In this document: one piece after another, positions 55,137 through 63,772 of the stretch | Layout of the letters: every line of letters begins with the position of its first letter | Numbering within the stretch: position 1 is the stretch's first letter | Assembly: GCA_039029395.1 (NCBI GenBank) | Contig: JBCCGG010000018.1 | Span: 1 to 64,000, forward strand | Direction of reading: 5' to 3' | Length of the DNA: 64,000 nt | From: JBCCGG01 sp039029395 | GTDB lineage: Bacteria; Pseudomonadota; Alphaproteobacteria; Kiloniellales; JAKSDN01 | Position numbers and translations under genes: made by a program | The notes under the pieces: model-generated | The model's input: the letters and a program-made list of their open reading frames with translations, nothing else | Databases searched by the model: none | Told to the model about the DNA's origin: nothing

Positions 55137-55185
55137 GCGGCCGGCGCCCCAAGAGACACGAGGGTGCCGGCCGGCTCTTTTTTCT
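55137..55185 (+). terminator. Rho-independent terminator or attenuating hairpin
   Basis: GGCCGGCGCCC pairs with GGGTGCCGGCC (one G-T pair) and is followed within 3 bases by TCTTTTTTCTC. It lies between the binding-protein gene and the ATPase gene, so partial termination would give more binding protein than membrane parts. Confidence 0.8.
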
Positions 55186-55293
55186 CGCGGTCATGGCCTA
55201 TGATGGTGAGCCGATGAGGGAGTTGGGGCCGGCGGCCGCCCACCGCGTTCGCGGCCGCGGTCAAAGTATTAGGTTCAGCGGCGAGGTCAGGGC

Positions 55294-56895
55294 GTGCGCT
55301 CGAGTTCCGTGAATCCCGATAGCCATGATGTCGCGATCGCGCTCAACGGCATCACCAAGCGGTTCCCGGGTGTGGTCGCCAATGACCGGATCTCGCTGAC
55401 CTTTCGCCGTGGCGAGGTCCATGCCCTGCTTGGCGAGAACGGCGCGGGCAAATCGACCCTGATCGCCATCATGTCGGGCATGCAGCGCCCGGACTCCGGC
55501 CAGATCCAAGTGGCTGGCCGGTCGGTGCGAATCACCTCGCCCTCGGCCGCCCTTCGCCTTGGAATCGGAACGGTCTACCAGCACGTCCTGCTGGTGCCCA
55601 GCCTGACCGTGCTCGAGAATCTCATGCTCGGCGCGCCCTGGTGGCGGCCCTGCAACCGAACGGCAACGCTGAAGCGCTTCGAGGAGCTGAGCGCGCTGCT
55701 CTCCACCAACGTGGCGCCGGACTCCCTGGTCGGCCGGCTGTCCCTGGGCCAGCAGCAGCAGGTCGAGATCATGCGCGCCCTTTGGCATGGCGAGCTGGTG
55801 CTGATCCTGGACGAGCCGACCTCCATGTTGACGCCCCAAGGGGTCGCGGAGCTCGGCGTGGTCGTACGCCGCCTGCGCGATCACGGTGTCGCCGTGGTTT
55901 TCATCACCCACAAGCTGAAAGAAGCCTACGACCTGGCGGACCGTGTCTCGGTGCTCCGGCTGGGCCGGGTGGTCGGCGAGCTGGGCCCCGAAGACCTTCG
56001 GGCGAAGTCGGAGCTGGAGGCGATCGACGCCGTGGTCGCCATGATGTTCGGGCGCGAGGAGGAGCCCGAGGATCTCAAGACCACGCTCCTGGGCGGCGCG
56101 CGCGAGCGCGACGGCCTGAGCGTGGCGGAACGAAGCGGCGAGCCAGCTCTTTCGATGCGCGGCTGCCATAGCCACGGCGATCCGGGCGAGTGCCCCTTGG
56201 CCGGTGTCGATCTGGATGTCTGGCCCGGCGAGATCCTGGGCATCGCGGGTGTCGACGGCAACGGACAGAAGCATTTCGCGGAGGCCTTGGCGGGACAGCG
56301 GCGTCTCAGCGCCGGATCGATCCTCCTAGGCGGCGAGGCCGTGGAAAGAACCGACGTCATCCAGCGGCGCGCGCGGGGGGTCCGCTACATTACGGACGAG
56401 CGGCTCGGCGAGGGAACGGCGGCTCGGCACTCGGTCGCGACAAACCTGATCCTGAAAGAGATCGGAAAATCGGCCTTCTGGCGCCACGGCCTCACTCAGT
56501 GGCGCCAGATCAACGAGCACGGCCGGAAGATGATCGCGGAGCACGACATCCGCGCGCCCTCGGAGCGAACCACCATCGAGAAGCTTTCCGGCGGCAACAT
56601 CCAGAAGGTCCTGCTGGCCCGGGAGTGGGCGCCGGATGCGTCCCTGGTGATCTTCAACAAGCCGACCTACGGGCTCGACCTGCAGACCACGAAGCGCGCG
56701 CGGGACTGGATCAAGAGCGGTGCCGGCGCGCCGGGCGCGGTCATCATCGTGATCTCCAACGAGCTCGACGAGCTGATCGAGGTCTGCCACCGGATTGCCG
56801 TGATCGACCGGGGAAGGATCGCGGGCGTGGTCGACGCGGGCGACGGCGCGACAAGCGAGATCGGGCGCCTGATGACCGGCGCGGAAGCCGCCTGA
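55294..56895 (+). CDS. ABC transporter ATP-binding protein (two ABC domains)
   Basis: A 533-residue protein with two ATP-binding cassettes, as in sugar/nucleoside importers of the RbsA/YufO type. Domain 1 is complete: Walker A GENGAGKST (47-55), signature LSLGQQQQVEI and Walker B LILDEPTSML. Domain 2 is degenerate as usual for this group: Walker A position reads GVDGNGQKHF, signature LSGGNIQKVLLAREW, and Walker B VIFNKPTYGLDL with Asn for Asp. It energises the importer with the two permeases that follow (1-bp and 3-bp gaps). The first start is GTG at 55294; a second GTG lies a few codons on. Confidence 0.92.
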   Translation: MRSSSVNPDSHDVAIALNGITKRFPGVVANDRISLTFRRGEVHALLGENGAGKSTLIAIMSGMQRPDSGQIQVAGRSVRITSPSAALRLGIGTVYQHVLLVPSLTVLENLMLGAPWWRPCNRTATLKRFEELSALLSTNVAPDSLVGRLSLGQQQQVEIMRALWHGELVLILDEPTSMLTPQGVAELGVVVRRLRDHGVAVVFITHKLKEAYDLADRVSVLRLGRVVGELGPEDLRAKSELEAIDAVVAMMFGREEEPEDLKTTLLGGARERDGLSVAERSGEPALSMRGCHSHGDPGECPLAGVDLDVWPGEILGIAGVDGNGQKHFAEALAGQRRLSAGSILLGGEAVERTDVIQRRARGVRYITDERLGEGTAARHSVATNLILKEIGKSAFWRHGLTQWRQINEHGRKMIAEHDIRAPSERTTIEKLSGGNIQKVLLAREWAPDASLVIFNKPTYGLDLQTTKRARDWIKSGAGAPGAVIIVISNELDELIEVCHRIAVIDRGRIAGVVDAGDGATSEIGRLMTGAEAA

Positions 56896-56896
56896 G

Positions 56897-57955
56897 ATGA
56901 CCGACAGCAGCCAGCCGCGCTGGGCCCCGGAAGCCCTTCATAGGGTTCTTCGCGTCCTGCTGCCGATTCTATTGGCGCTGGGTGCGGGCGCCGTCCTGCT
57001 TGTCATCCTGGGCAAAGACCCGCTCGCCTACTACGGATACGTTCTCAAGCGCGGCCTCTACAGTCCCTCGGGCTTCGAAGCGTCGATCACCCGCATGGCG
57101 CCCTTGCTGTTGATCGCGGCCGGGCTGATCGTCGCGTTTCGCGCCGGGCTTTGGAACCTCGGAGTCGATGGCCAGTTTCTCTTGGCCGCCGTCTTCGTAT
57201 CGGCCCTGACGCCCGCCCTCCTGCCCTTTATGCCGGCGATCGCGGCCATCGTCCTGGCCTTTCTGGTGGCGGTCGCTGTCGGCGCGGCCTGGTCCTTGAT
57301 ACCGGCTTTCTTGAAGGCGCGGCACGGCATCAACGAGATCATCTCGACCCTTATGATGAGCTTTCTGGGCGTCAGCTTCGCCAACGTGCTGATCAAGATC
57401 CCCTTCAACGATCCAAGCACCACCGTGCCGCAGACCGCCACCTTGCCAGTCGATGACCGGCTTGCGAGGCTGGGCGATAGCACGGTCCATTGGGGCGTGG
57501 TGCTCGCGGTCATCATGGTCGTCGCGGTTCATTACCTGATGGAGCGAACCTCCCTGGGGCTGAAGCTTCAGATCGTCGGCACCAACCCGCGCACCGCGAT
57601 CCACTGCGGGCTGGACGTGAAGCGGCTGACCTTCGTCGCCTTCGCCATCAGCGCTGGGTTGGCCGGGCTGGCCGGGGCGGTGGATGTCTTGGGCGTGCAC
57701 GGAACGATCCGGGCCGATTGGAACCCGGCCTATGGCATCGTCGTCATCCCCTTGGTGTTCCTCGCGCGCTTCAACGGCTTCGCGGTCATCGCTTTCGTGT
57801 TCTTCTTCGCCGTCTTGATGATCGGCGGCGAGAGCGCGGCGCGGCGCCTGGGCGTGCCGAGCTTCTTCGTCCTGGTCTTGGTCGCCTTGTTGATGCTGTT
57901 CTTCGCGGTGATCGAGTTCCTCGATCACGCCCGGCGCAATCGGGCGGGGAGCTGA
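56897..57955 (+). CDS. ABC transporter permease 1 (BMP/nucleoside type)
   Basis: A 352-residue membrane protein with about 8-10 helices, of the branched-chain-like permease family used by BMP importers (YufP type). Landmarks are RMAPLLLIAAGLIVAFRAGL, WNLGVDGQFLLAAVFVSAL, ARHGINEIISTLMMSFLGV and IVGTNPRTAIHCGLDVKRLT. The ATG overlaps nothing but starts one base after the ATPase stop. It forms the membrane channel with the following permease. Confidence 0.92.
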   Translation: MTDSSQPRWAPEALHRVLRVLLPILLALGAGAVLLVILGKDPLAYYGYVLKRGLYSPSGFEASITRMAPLLLIAAGLIVAFRAGLWNLGVDGQFLLAAVFVSALTPALLPFMPAIAAIVLAFLVAVAVGAAWSLIPAFLKARHGINEIISTLMMSFLGVSFANVLIKIPFNDPSTTVPQTATLPVDDRLARLGDSTVHWGVVLAVIMVVAVHYLMERTSLGLKLQIVGTNPRTAIHCGLDVKRLTFVAFAISAGLAGLAGAVDVLGVHGTIRADWNPAYGIVVIPLVFLARFNGFAVIAFVFFFAVLMIGGESAARRLGVPSFFVLVLVALLMLFFAVIEFLDHARRNRAGS

Positions 57956-57958
57956 GTC

Positions 57959-58894
57959 TTGGACGCGCTTTTGACCGAGGTCTTCATCGGATCGCTGATA
58001 TTCGGCGCGGTCACGGCCGGCGTGCCCCTGCTGTTGGCCGGATTGGGCGAACAGGTCTCGGAGAAATCGGGCGTTCTCAACATCGGCCTGGAAGGCATGA
58101 TGCTGATCGGCGCCTATGCCGGATTCACGGCCGCTTATCTGAGCGATTCCTTCCTGCTAGGGTTCTTGGCGGGCGGGTTCGCCGGCCTTGCCACCGCGGC
58201 CTTGATGGCTTTGCTTTGCGTGATCCTCGGCATGAATCAAATCGTCGTCGGCATTGCGATCACCTTGGGCGCGGAGGGTTTGACCGCGCTGCTCCATCAT
58301 TTTCAGTTCAGCCGCAGCTATCCCCGCCTGTCGAAAGTGGAAACCTGGCCGATACCGGGCCTGAGCGATCTGCCCTACGTCGGCTCCGCGCTGTTCGACC
58401 GGAATGTCCTGATCTACTTTGCAATCCTTCTGACCGTGGCGATGGTCTGGGTCTTCAGGCGCACACATTTCGGGCTCAACCTCCAGGCCGCCGGAGACAA
58501 GCCGGCCGCGTTGGACGCAACCGGCGTGAACGTCAAGGCGACGCGGAGCGCAGCGGTCCTCATAACCGGCTTTCTCGGCGGACTTGGCGGCGCCTACATG
58601 TCGACCGTGGGTGGCGGCCTGTTCCTGCCCTTCATGACCGGCGGCGCCGGCTTCATCGCCATCGTGCTCGCGATGCTGGCCCGCGGACATCCCTTATGGG
58701 TTCTGGTCGGCGCGCTGCTGTTCGGCGCGAGCCTTTCCATGGCGACCGCCCTGCAGGTGGCCGGCGTGAACATTCCCACCGACGTGGTTCAGATGTTGCC
58801 CTTCGCGATGGTGATCCTGGTGCTGGTGCTCTTCGCGCGCCACAGCCAGCTACCCCCCGCGCTGGGAATTCCCTATCATCGCGGGGAGCGTTAA
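57959..58894 (+). CDS. ABC transporter permease 2 (BMP/nucleoside type)
   Basis: A 311-residue membrane protein, the shorter partner permease (YufQ type). Landmarks: GVPLLLAGLGEQVSEKSGVL, NIGLEGMMLIGAYAGF, LGMNQIVVGIAITLGAEGL and AAGDKPAALDATGVNVKATR. The start is a TTG at 57959 with a GGGGAG ribosome site inside the end of permease 1, three bases after that gene's stop. It completes the importer. The 4-pyridoxolactonase gene follows after 54 bp with its own GGAGGAG ribosome site, so the importer and the lactonase are probably on one transcript. Confidence 0.92.
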   Translation: MDALLTEVFIGSLIFGAVTAGVPLLLAGLGEQVSEKSGVLNIGLEGMMLIGAYAGFTAAYLSDSFLLGFLAGGFAGLATAALMALLCVILGMNQIVVGIAITLGAEGLTALLHHFQFSRSYPRLSKVETWPIPGLSDLPYVGSALFDRNVLIYFAILLTVAMVWVFRRTHFGLNLQAAGDKPAALDATGVNVKATRSAAVLITGFLGGLGGAYMSTVGGGLFLPFMTGGAGFIAIVLAMLARGHPLWVLVGALLFGASLSMATALQVAGVNIPTDVVQMLPFAMVILVLVLFARHSQLPPALGIPYHRGER

Positions 58895-58948
58895 AGCCGA
58901 AGCGACGATGGCGCACTCATCAATCGACTGGACGGAGGAGACGCACAG

Positions 58949-59770
58949 ATGACCGACACGAAAGTACACCTGCTGGACGGCGGCACCTTGGTGATCGACG
59001 GCTTCCACGCCTTTTGGAACCGGGGTCCCGGCGGCGAGCTGCGCTTCCCCTGCTATGCGGTGTTGGTCGAGCACAAGGACGGGCTCTACATATTCGATAC
59101 CGGCTACGACCACGACCATGTCATGAAGGTGCTGCCATTCGAAAAGCCGCTGCAGACGCCTGAGCAGACCATTCCCGGCGCACTGGCGGCCATCGGCAAA
59201 AGGCCGGAGGACGTAAATTACGTCATCAACTCCCACTACCATTTCGATCACTGCGGCGGGAACAAGCATCTGAAGACCGCCTGCACGATCTGCCATTCGG
59301 CCGAGCTTGATGCCTGTACCGGCCATCAGCCCTTCGAGCGGCTTGGCTACTCCGACACCAGCTGCTTTGCCGGCCTCGGCATCGAAACCGAAGACGGAAG
59401 CTCGGTCGGTGGATCCGGCGACCCGGAGATCGACATCTACACACCCAAGTACGAGACCTTCACCGGCGATCAGGAGATCGCCAAGGGCCTCTGGCTGTTC
59501 GAGACTCCGGGCCACACGGCAGGCCACTACAGCATGATGGTGGAGCTTGCCAACCGACGTCCCATGCTGTTCACCGCCGACGCCTGCTATAGCCAGAAGA
59601 ACATGGAGATGATGTGCATCTCGAGCTTCCACCTGGACCCGACGGCGAGCGTGAAGTCCATGCAGCGATTGAAGGACCTGGCCGAAAAGCACGATGCGGA
59701 GCTGTTCTACTCCCACGATCCCGAGAGCTTCGTGGACTACGTCAAGGCACCGGACGGGTACTATTCTTGA
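58949..59770 (+). CDS. 4-Pyridoxolactonase (metallo-beta-lactamase fold)
   Basis: A 273-residue zinc hydrolase. The metal motif NSHYHFDHCGG gives His96, His98, Asp100 and His101, the same numbers I recall for the Mesorhizobium loti 4-pyridoxolactonase. The N terminus (KVHLLDGGTLVIDGFHAFWN, RGPGGELRFP), TGYDHDHVMKVLPFEKP, QTIPGALAAIG, QPFERLGYSD and the end FYSHDPESF also closely follow that enzyme as I remember it. It opens 4-pyridoxolactone to 4-pyridoxic acid, the last step of the upper vitamin B6 pathway. The assignment is by recalled similarity and by the three pathway partners that follow. AHL lactonases share the fold but not these segments. Confidence 0.88.
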   Translation: MTDTKVHLLDGGTLVIDGFHAFWNRGPGGELRFPCYAVLVEHKDGLYIFDTGYDHDHVMKVLPFEKPLQTPEQTIPGALAAIGKRPEDVNYVINSHYHFDHCGGNKHLKTACTICHSAELDACTGHQPFERLGYSDTSCFAGLGIETEDGSSVGGSGDPEIDIYTPKYETFTGDQEIAKGLWLFETPGHTAGHYSMMVELANRRPMLFTADACYSQKNMEMMCISSFHLDPTASVKSMQRLKDLAEKHDAELFYSHDPESFVDYVKAPDGYYS

Positions 59771-59796
59771 GCCCGGACGGGCGCTCTGCGATCTGC

Positions 59797-60975
59797 CTAG
59801 GGCGCGCCTTGGTCGATGACCGCCAGGGCGCCGGCCACGCCGGCCGGCACGTCGGCGGCGAACCCCAGTTTGCGCAGAGCGCCGCCCAAGGCGGTCACGG
59901 CCACGACGGCATAAATCGGTTCCGCGGTCGGGCCCATATGGCCGATGCGCAGCAGCTTGCCCAGGGTATCGCCGCGCCCGACCGAGAGCACCACGCCGTA
60001 GAGATCGCGCGCCGCCGCGACGATCGCCCCATCGTCGAGACCATCGGGCAAGCTGACGGCGGTGGTTGTCGGCGAGGCGATCGCCTCGGACGCCGGCCAC
60101 AGCGTGCAGCCCATCGCGGTAACTCCCGCTCGGCAGGCCGCGGCGGTCAGGGCATGGCGCGACCAGACCACTTCCGGCCCCTCCGCAAGATAACGCTCGA
60201 TCGCCGCGGCGAGGCCGCTGATCTCGGAAATCGACGGGGTGAAGGGAAAGGGCTCGGTGCGGCGCCAGGCATCCTTCCAATCCAGATAGCTCAGGATCGA
60301 GGCCCTCGGGCTATCGGGGTTCTGCTCCATGTGGCGCCAGGCCTTCTCGCTGACAGCGACGAAGGTGATCCCCGGCGTTCCGCCCAGGCACTTGCCGGGC
60401 CCGGTGATGAATACATCAGCCTGGCAGTCGCTCGGATGAATATCCATTCCGCCGAAGGACGACACTGCATCGACCAGCAGCATCGCGCCGTGGTCGGCGA
60501 CGGCCGCGCCGATCTCGACCAGCGGATTAATGGTGCCCGACGGCGTGTCGTGATGGACGACGGAGACCACCGAGATCTCCGGGTGCGCCTTGAGCGCCTG
60601 CGCCACGGCTTGGCCGGTTATCGCCTCGTTATAGGGAACCTCGATCTCCACCATGTCCTTGTGGTAGCGCGCCGACCAATACCCGAAGCCCTTGCCGTAA
60701 ACTCCGGAGGCGAGATTCAGCACCACGTCCTGCTTGGAGATCAGCGAGGCCGCCGCCGCCTCGATGGCAACCGCCGGCTCGGCCTGAAGAATCAGCGCGG
60801 GGTCGGGCCAGCGCAGGGCCTCGGCGCATTTGACGGCGGTTTCCTCATAGAAGGCCTGAAAGCTTGGGTCGTAGTCGTAACCGAGCGGCCGCGCCATGGC
60901 CTGCAAGACATCGGGATAACCCTGAACCGGCCCCGCCGTCAGGGTTATGACGGGTGGCTTAATCTCTGTGGTCAT
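59797..60975 (-). CDS. Pyridoxamine-pyruvate aminotransferase
   Basis: A 392-residue fold-type I aminotransferase of the AGAT family. PLP-independent in the usual sense, the known enzyme binds its substrate pyridoxamine at Lys197; here it is Lys195 in TGPGKCLGG, and Glu66 in ILQAEPAVAIEAAA matches the Glu68 region. Long stretches follow the M. loti enzyme as I recall it: LTAGPV near the start, DVVLNLASGVYGKGFGYW, EVPYNEAI, HHDTPSGTINP, SIASPTTTAV and GKLLRIGHMGPTA. It converts pyridoxamine and pyruvate to pyridoxal and alanine. The ATG at 60975 follows GAGGAG. It is divergent from the pyridoxine oxidase gene across 58 bp, so the two can share control. Confidence 0.92.
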   Translation of the reverse strand: MTTEIKPPVITLTAGPVQGYPDVLQAMARPLGYDYDPSFQAFYEETAVKCAEALRWPDPALILQAEPAVAIEAAAASLISKQDVVLNLASGVYGKGFGYWSARYHKDMVEIEVPYNEAITGQAVAQALKAHPEISVVSVVHHDTPSGTINPLVEIGAAVADHGAMLLVDAVSSFGGMDIHPSDCQADVFITGPGKCLGGTPGITFVAVSEKAWRHMEQNPDSPRASILSYLDWKDAWRRTEPFPFTPSISEISGLAAAIERYLAEGPEVVWSRHALTAAACRAGVTAMGCTLWPASEAIASPTTTAVSLPDGLDDGAIVAAARDLYGVVLSVGRGDTLGKLLRIGHMGPTAEPIYAVVAVTALGGALRKLGFAADVPAGVAGALAVIDQGAP

Positions 60976-61033
60976 GTCGCTCGCTCCTCGAAAGAGTCAA
61001 CGATAAAGCCTGTTGGCTTGGACATTCGCCGCG

Positions 61034-62593
61034 ATGGCTTATGACTATGTCATCGTCGGCGCCGGATCGGCCGGCTGCGTTCTCGCGGCCCGGCTGAGCG
61101 AGGAAGAGTCGCTCTCCGTTTGCCTGGTCGAGGCGGGCGGTCCCGCGCTTGATCCAGCGATCGCGGACCCGGCCATGTGGCCGGCGCTGCAAGGCCGGGA
61201 GATCGATTGGGGCTTCGAGACCACGGCCCAACACCATACGGCGGCGCGGCGCCACGCTTGGCCGCGCGGCCGTGTGATCGGCGGCTCGAGCGCGCTCAAC
61301 GCCATGGCCCACGTGCGCGGCCACCCTAGGGATTTCGACAGCTGGGCGGCGGCCGGCTGCGACGGATGGGGTTACGCCGACTTGATGCCATACTTCATCA
61401 AGTCCGAGACCTCGGACCGCCCGGGCTCGCCTTACCATGGCTATGGCGGCCCGATTACCCTCATGACGCCCAGCGAGCCGCACCCGATCACGCGCTGCTA
61501 CATGGCGGCCGGCGAAAGTCTCGGCATCCCACCGACCGACGAGCACAACGGGCCCTGCATGCTCGGGCCGACCCTCAACAGCCTGACCATCGTCGAGGGC
61601 AAGCGCCAAAGCGTGGCCGACGCCTATCTGACGCCCGCGCTCGGGCGGCCTAATCTGGAAATCCGCACGGGCTGCCTCGTCGACCGGGTCGTCATGACCG
61701 GCGACGGTCTTTGCCGTGGGGTGGAGGTTCTGCAAGACGGTCAGCGCCAGGTGATCGCGGCGGGGCGCGCCGTGCTTCTGTGCGGCGGCACCGTCGGATC
61801 GCCTATGGTTCTTGCGCGCTCCGGACTTGGCCCGGCGTCGGATCTGACCGCTCTGGGTATCCAGGTGCAAGCGGACTTGCCGGGCGTCGGGCAAAACCTC
61901 CACGATCATCTGCTGAGCGGCGGCAACCTCTACCGCGCCAAACGCCCGGTGCCGGCGAGCAAGTACCAGCATTCCGAATCGCTGATGTATCTGGAGGGTG
62001 ACGGCGATCGGCGCGCGCCCGAGATGGTGCTGGCCTGCGTCTTGGCACCGGTCGTGACCGAGTGTTTCGAGGCGCCGGCGCCGGGCAAGGCCTATACCAT
62101 CATGTTCGGCGTCACCCATCCCCGCAGCCGGGGCGCCTTGCGCCTTGTCTCGGCCGACCCGACCGCGGCGCCGGTGATCGATCCGAACTACTTGGCAGAG
62201 GCCTACGACCGGGAGACCTACGTCAGAGCCTTGGAACGGGCGCGCGCGGTTGGCGCCGCGGCGGCCCTCGGGGACTGGCGCCAGGCCGAACTTTTGCCGG
62301 GACCGGGCGTTCGCTCCGAGCAAGAGCTGACCGCGTTTCTGGCCAAGGCCGCCTTCACGCACCACCACCCCGTGGGTACCTGTCGCATGGGCAGCGACGA
62401 ATTGGCCGTCGTGGGCTCGGACCTGTCGGTGCGCGGGGTCCAAGGTCTCTATGTCATCGATGGCTCGATCCTCCCGAGCATTCCCACCGGGCCGATCAAC
62501 GCGGCCATCGTCGCCATCGCAGAGCGGGCAAGCGACCTTCTGCGCGGCAAGGCGCCGCTCGCGCCCTTCGACCCGCGCGCGGCGCCGACGTGA
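61034..62593 (+). CDS. Pyridoxine 4-oxidase (GMC family)
   Basis: A 519-residue GMC flavoenzyme. Beyond the general features (FAD motif VIVGAGSAGCVLAARLSEE, WPRGRVIGGSSALNAMAHVR, active-site THHHPVGTCRMG), it has segments that I recall from M. loti pyridoxine 4-oxidase: MWPALQGREIDW near residue 60, and GNLYRAKRPVPASKYQHSES near residue 300. The other two GMC genes in this window lack these. It oxidises pyridoxine to pyridoxal with oxygen, giving hydrogen peroxide. The ATG at 61034 directly precedes the FAD fold; a TTG at 61013 also lies in frame. The next gene overlaps its stop by 4 bp. Confidence 0.88.
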   Translation: MAYDYVIVGAGSAGCVLAARLSEEESLSVCLVEAGGPALDPAIADPAMWPALQGREIDWGFETTAQHHTAARRHAWPRGRVIGGSSALNAMAHVRGHPRDFDSWAAAGCDGWGYADLMPYFIKSETSDRPGSPYHGYGGPITLMTPSEPHPITRCYMAAGESLGIPPTDEHNGPCMLGPTLNSLTIVEGKRQSVADAYLTPALGRPNLEIRTGCLVDRVVMTGDGLCRGVEVLQDGQRQVIAAGRAVLLCGGTVGSPMVLARSGLGPASDLTALGIQVQADLPGVGQNLHDHLLSGGNLYRAKRPVPASKYQHSESLMYLEGDGDRRAPEMVLACVLAPVVTECFEAPAPGKAYTIMFGVTHPRSRGALRLVSADPTAAPVIDPNYLAEAYDRETYVRALERARAVGAAAALGDWRQAELLPGPGVRSEQELTAFLAKAAFTHHHPVGTCRMGSDELAVVGSDLSVRGVQGLYVIDGSILPSIPTGPINAAIVAIAERASDLLRGKAPLAPFDPRAAPT

Positions 62594-62994
62594 TCAAGCG
62601 TTTTGGGATCTTCATCGCCGCCGCGTTCGCCGTCGCGGGCTCGGGACATGCCGCCGACCCACAAAATATACACCTGCGGATCGAGAATGCCTCCGAGGTA
62701 TCGATACGCTGCGTGATGGTCCTGGCGCATTTCGTCACCAAGGACATGCCGCCGATCCCATCGGGAAGCAGCTACACAACGACTCTGATCCGGGACCCGG
62801 ACCAGGGCACCTTGAGCTATGGCTCTTTCGACGACCATCCTATGATGCTCGAGAACCTCCTGTGCGGCAGTCTCTCCGATTGGACGACGACCTCTCGGGA
62901 TCTTCCAATTCTGAACCTACGCTCCGCCGAGGCCACGCGATTCCACTTTCAATGCACCTTGCAGGACGAACGCCTCGCCTGCGCGACGCGTTAG
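62590..62994 (+). CDS. Hypothetical secreted protein coupled to pyridoxine oxidase
   Basis: A 134-residue protein beginning at GTG 62590, which overlaps the oxidase stop (GTGA). It has a signal peptide (KRFGIFIAAAFAVAGSGHAA) and a mature part of about 110 residues with four cysteines (IRCVMVLAHFV, LLCGSLSDW, HFQCTLQDERLACATR). The sequence suggests a small beta-rich periplasmic domain with two disulfides. No family was recognised. Its stop abuts the stop of the convergent dehydrogenase gene with no gap. The overlap implies coexpression with B6 degradation. Confidence 0.7.
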   Translation: MIKRFGIFIAAAFAVAGSGHAADPQNIHLRIENASEVSIRCVMVLAHFVTKDMPPIPSGSSYTTTLIRDPDQGTLSYGSFDDHPMMLENLLCGSLSDWTTTSRDLPILNLRSAEATRFHFQCTLQDERLACATR

Positions 62995-63735
62995 CTACCA
63001 CCGCACCATGCCGGCATCCGCGTTGAGCGCCTGACCGGTAATCCAATGAGCCTCCTCGGAGGCCAGGAACGCGATGGCCGGAACGATGTCGGGTGGCGTC
63101 CCGCGCCCCTTGATCGCCTGCAGCATATCGACGAACTCGAAGGCGTGCTTGTGGTCGGTCTTCTGCACGCCCTCCGTATCGGTGAGGCCGGGGCATACGC
63201 AGTTGACGGTGATCCGGTCGGCGCCCAGCTCGGTCGCCAAGGCCCGGGAGAAGGTCAGGACGCCGCCCTTCGAAGCCACGTAGTGCGCCATATTTGGCGT
63301 GCCGGCGAAAATCGAATTGGAGCATACCGACACGATCCGGCCGTACCCGCCTTTGCGCATGGCATCGGACGAGGCCCGGCACATGAGATAAAGCCCGTCC
63401 AAGTTCACCCGAAGAACCCGCCGCCACTCTTCAAAGGTCAGCTCGTCCCACGGCACGAAGGGCACGATCGCCGCCGAATTGATAAGGATGTCGATCTTGC
63501 CGCACTTGTCCAGGACAGCCTTGTGAAGCGCAGCCACCGAGTCCGGATCGCCGATATCGCAGTGCACGACGAAGCAGCCCTCGCCAAGGTCCGCCGCCTT
63601 GGCCTCGACGCCCGCGTGATCGATGTCGACCGCCGCCACGGTGGCCCCTTCGCTTGCCAGGCGCTTGGCCGTTTCCGCGCCAATGCCGCTCGCCGCGCCG
63701 GTCACGATGGCGACCCGACCTTCAAACCTGCTCAT
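62995..63735 (-). CDS. Pyridoxal 4-dehydrogenase (SDR family)
   Basis: A 246-residue short-chain dehydrogenase with the NAD-binding motif TGAASGIG (residues 12-19) and active-site YVASK. Several stretches follow the M. loti pyridoxal 4-dehydrogenase as I recall it: ASIVPFV-type segment (here AAIVPFVPWDEL), FAGTPNMAHYVASKGGV, RALATELGADRIT, FVDMLQAIKGRG and WITGQALNADAGMVRW at the end. It oxidises pyridoxal, as its cyclic hemiacetal, to 4-pyridoxolactone with NAD, which is then opened by the lactonase at 58949. The ATG at 63735 follows AGGGAGAT. Confidence 0.9.
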   Translation of the reverse strand: MSRFEGRVAIVTGAASGIGAETAKRLASEGATVAAVDIDHAGVEAKAADLGEGCFVVHCDIGDPDSVAALHKAVLDKCGKIDILINSAAIVPFVPWDELTFEEWRRVLRVNLDGLYLMCRASSDAMRKGGYGRIVSVCSNSIFAGTPNMAHYVASKGGVLTFSRALATELGADRITVNCVCPGLTDTEGVQKTDHKHAFEFVDMLQAIKGRGTPPDIVPAIAFLASEEAHWITGQALNADAGMVRW

Positions 63736-63772
63736 GCCTTATCTCCCTGTTCATTTGCCTTGTACCGAATGC

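Noticed and set aside
57490..59163. A 557-codon plus-strand frame across two permease and lactonase genes
   Set aside because: Its translation is low-complexity Arg/Gly/Pro-rich sequence in the wrong frame of well-recognised genes.
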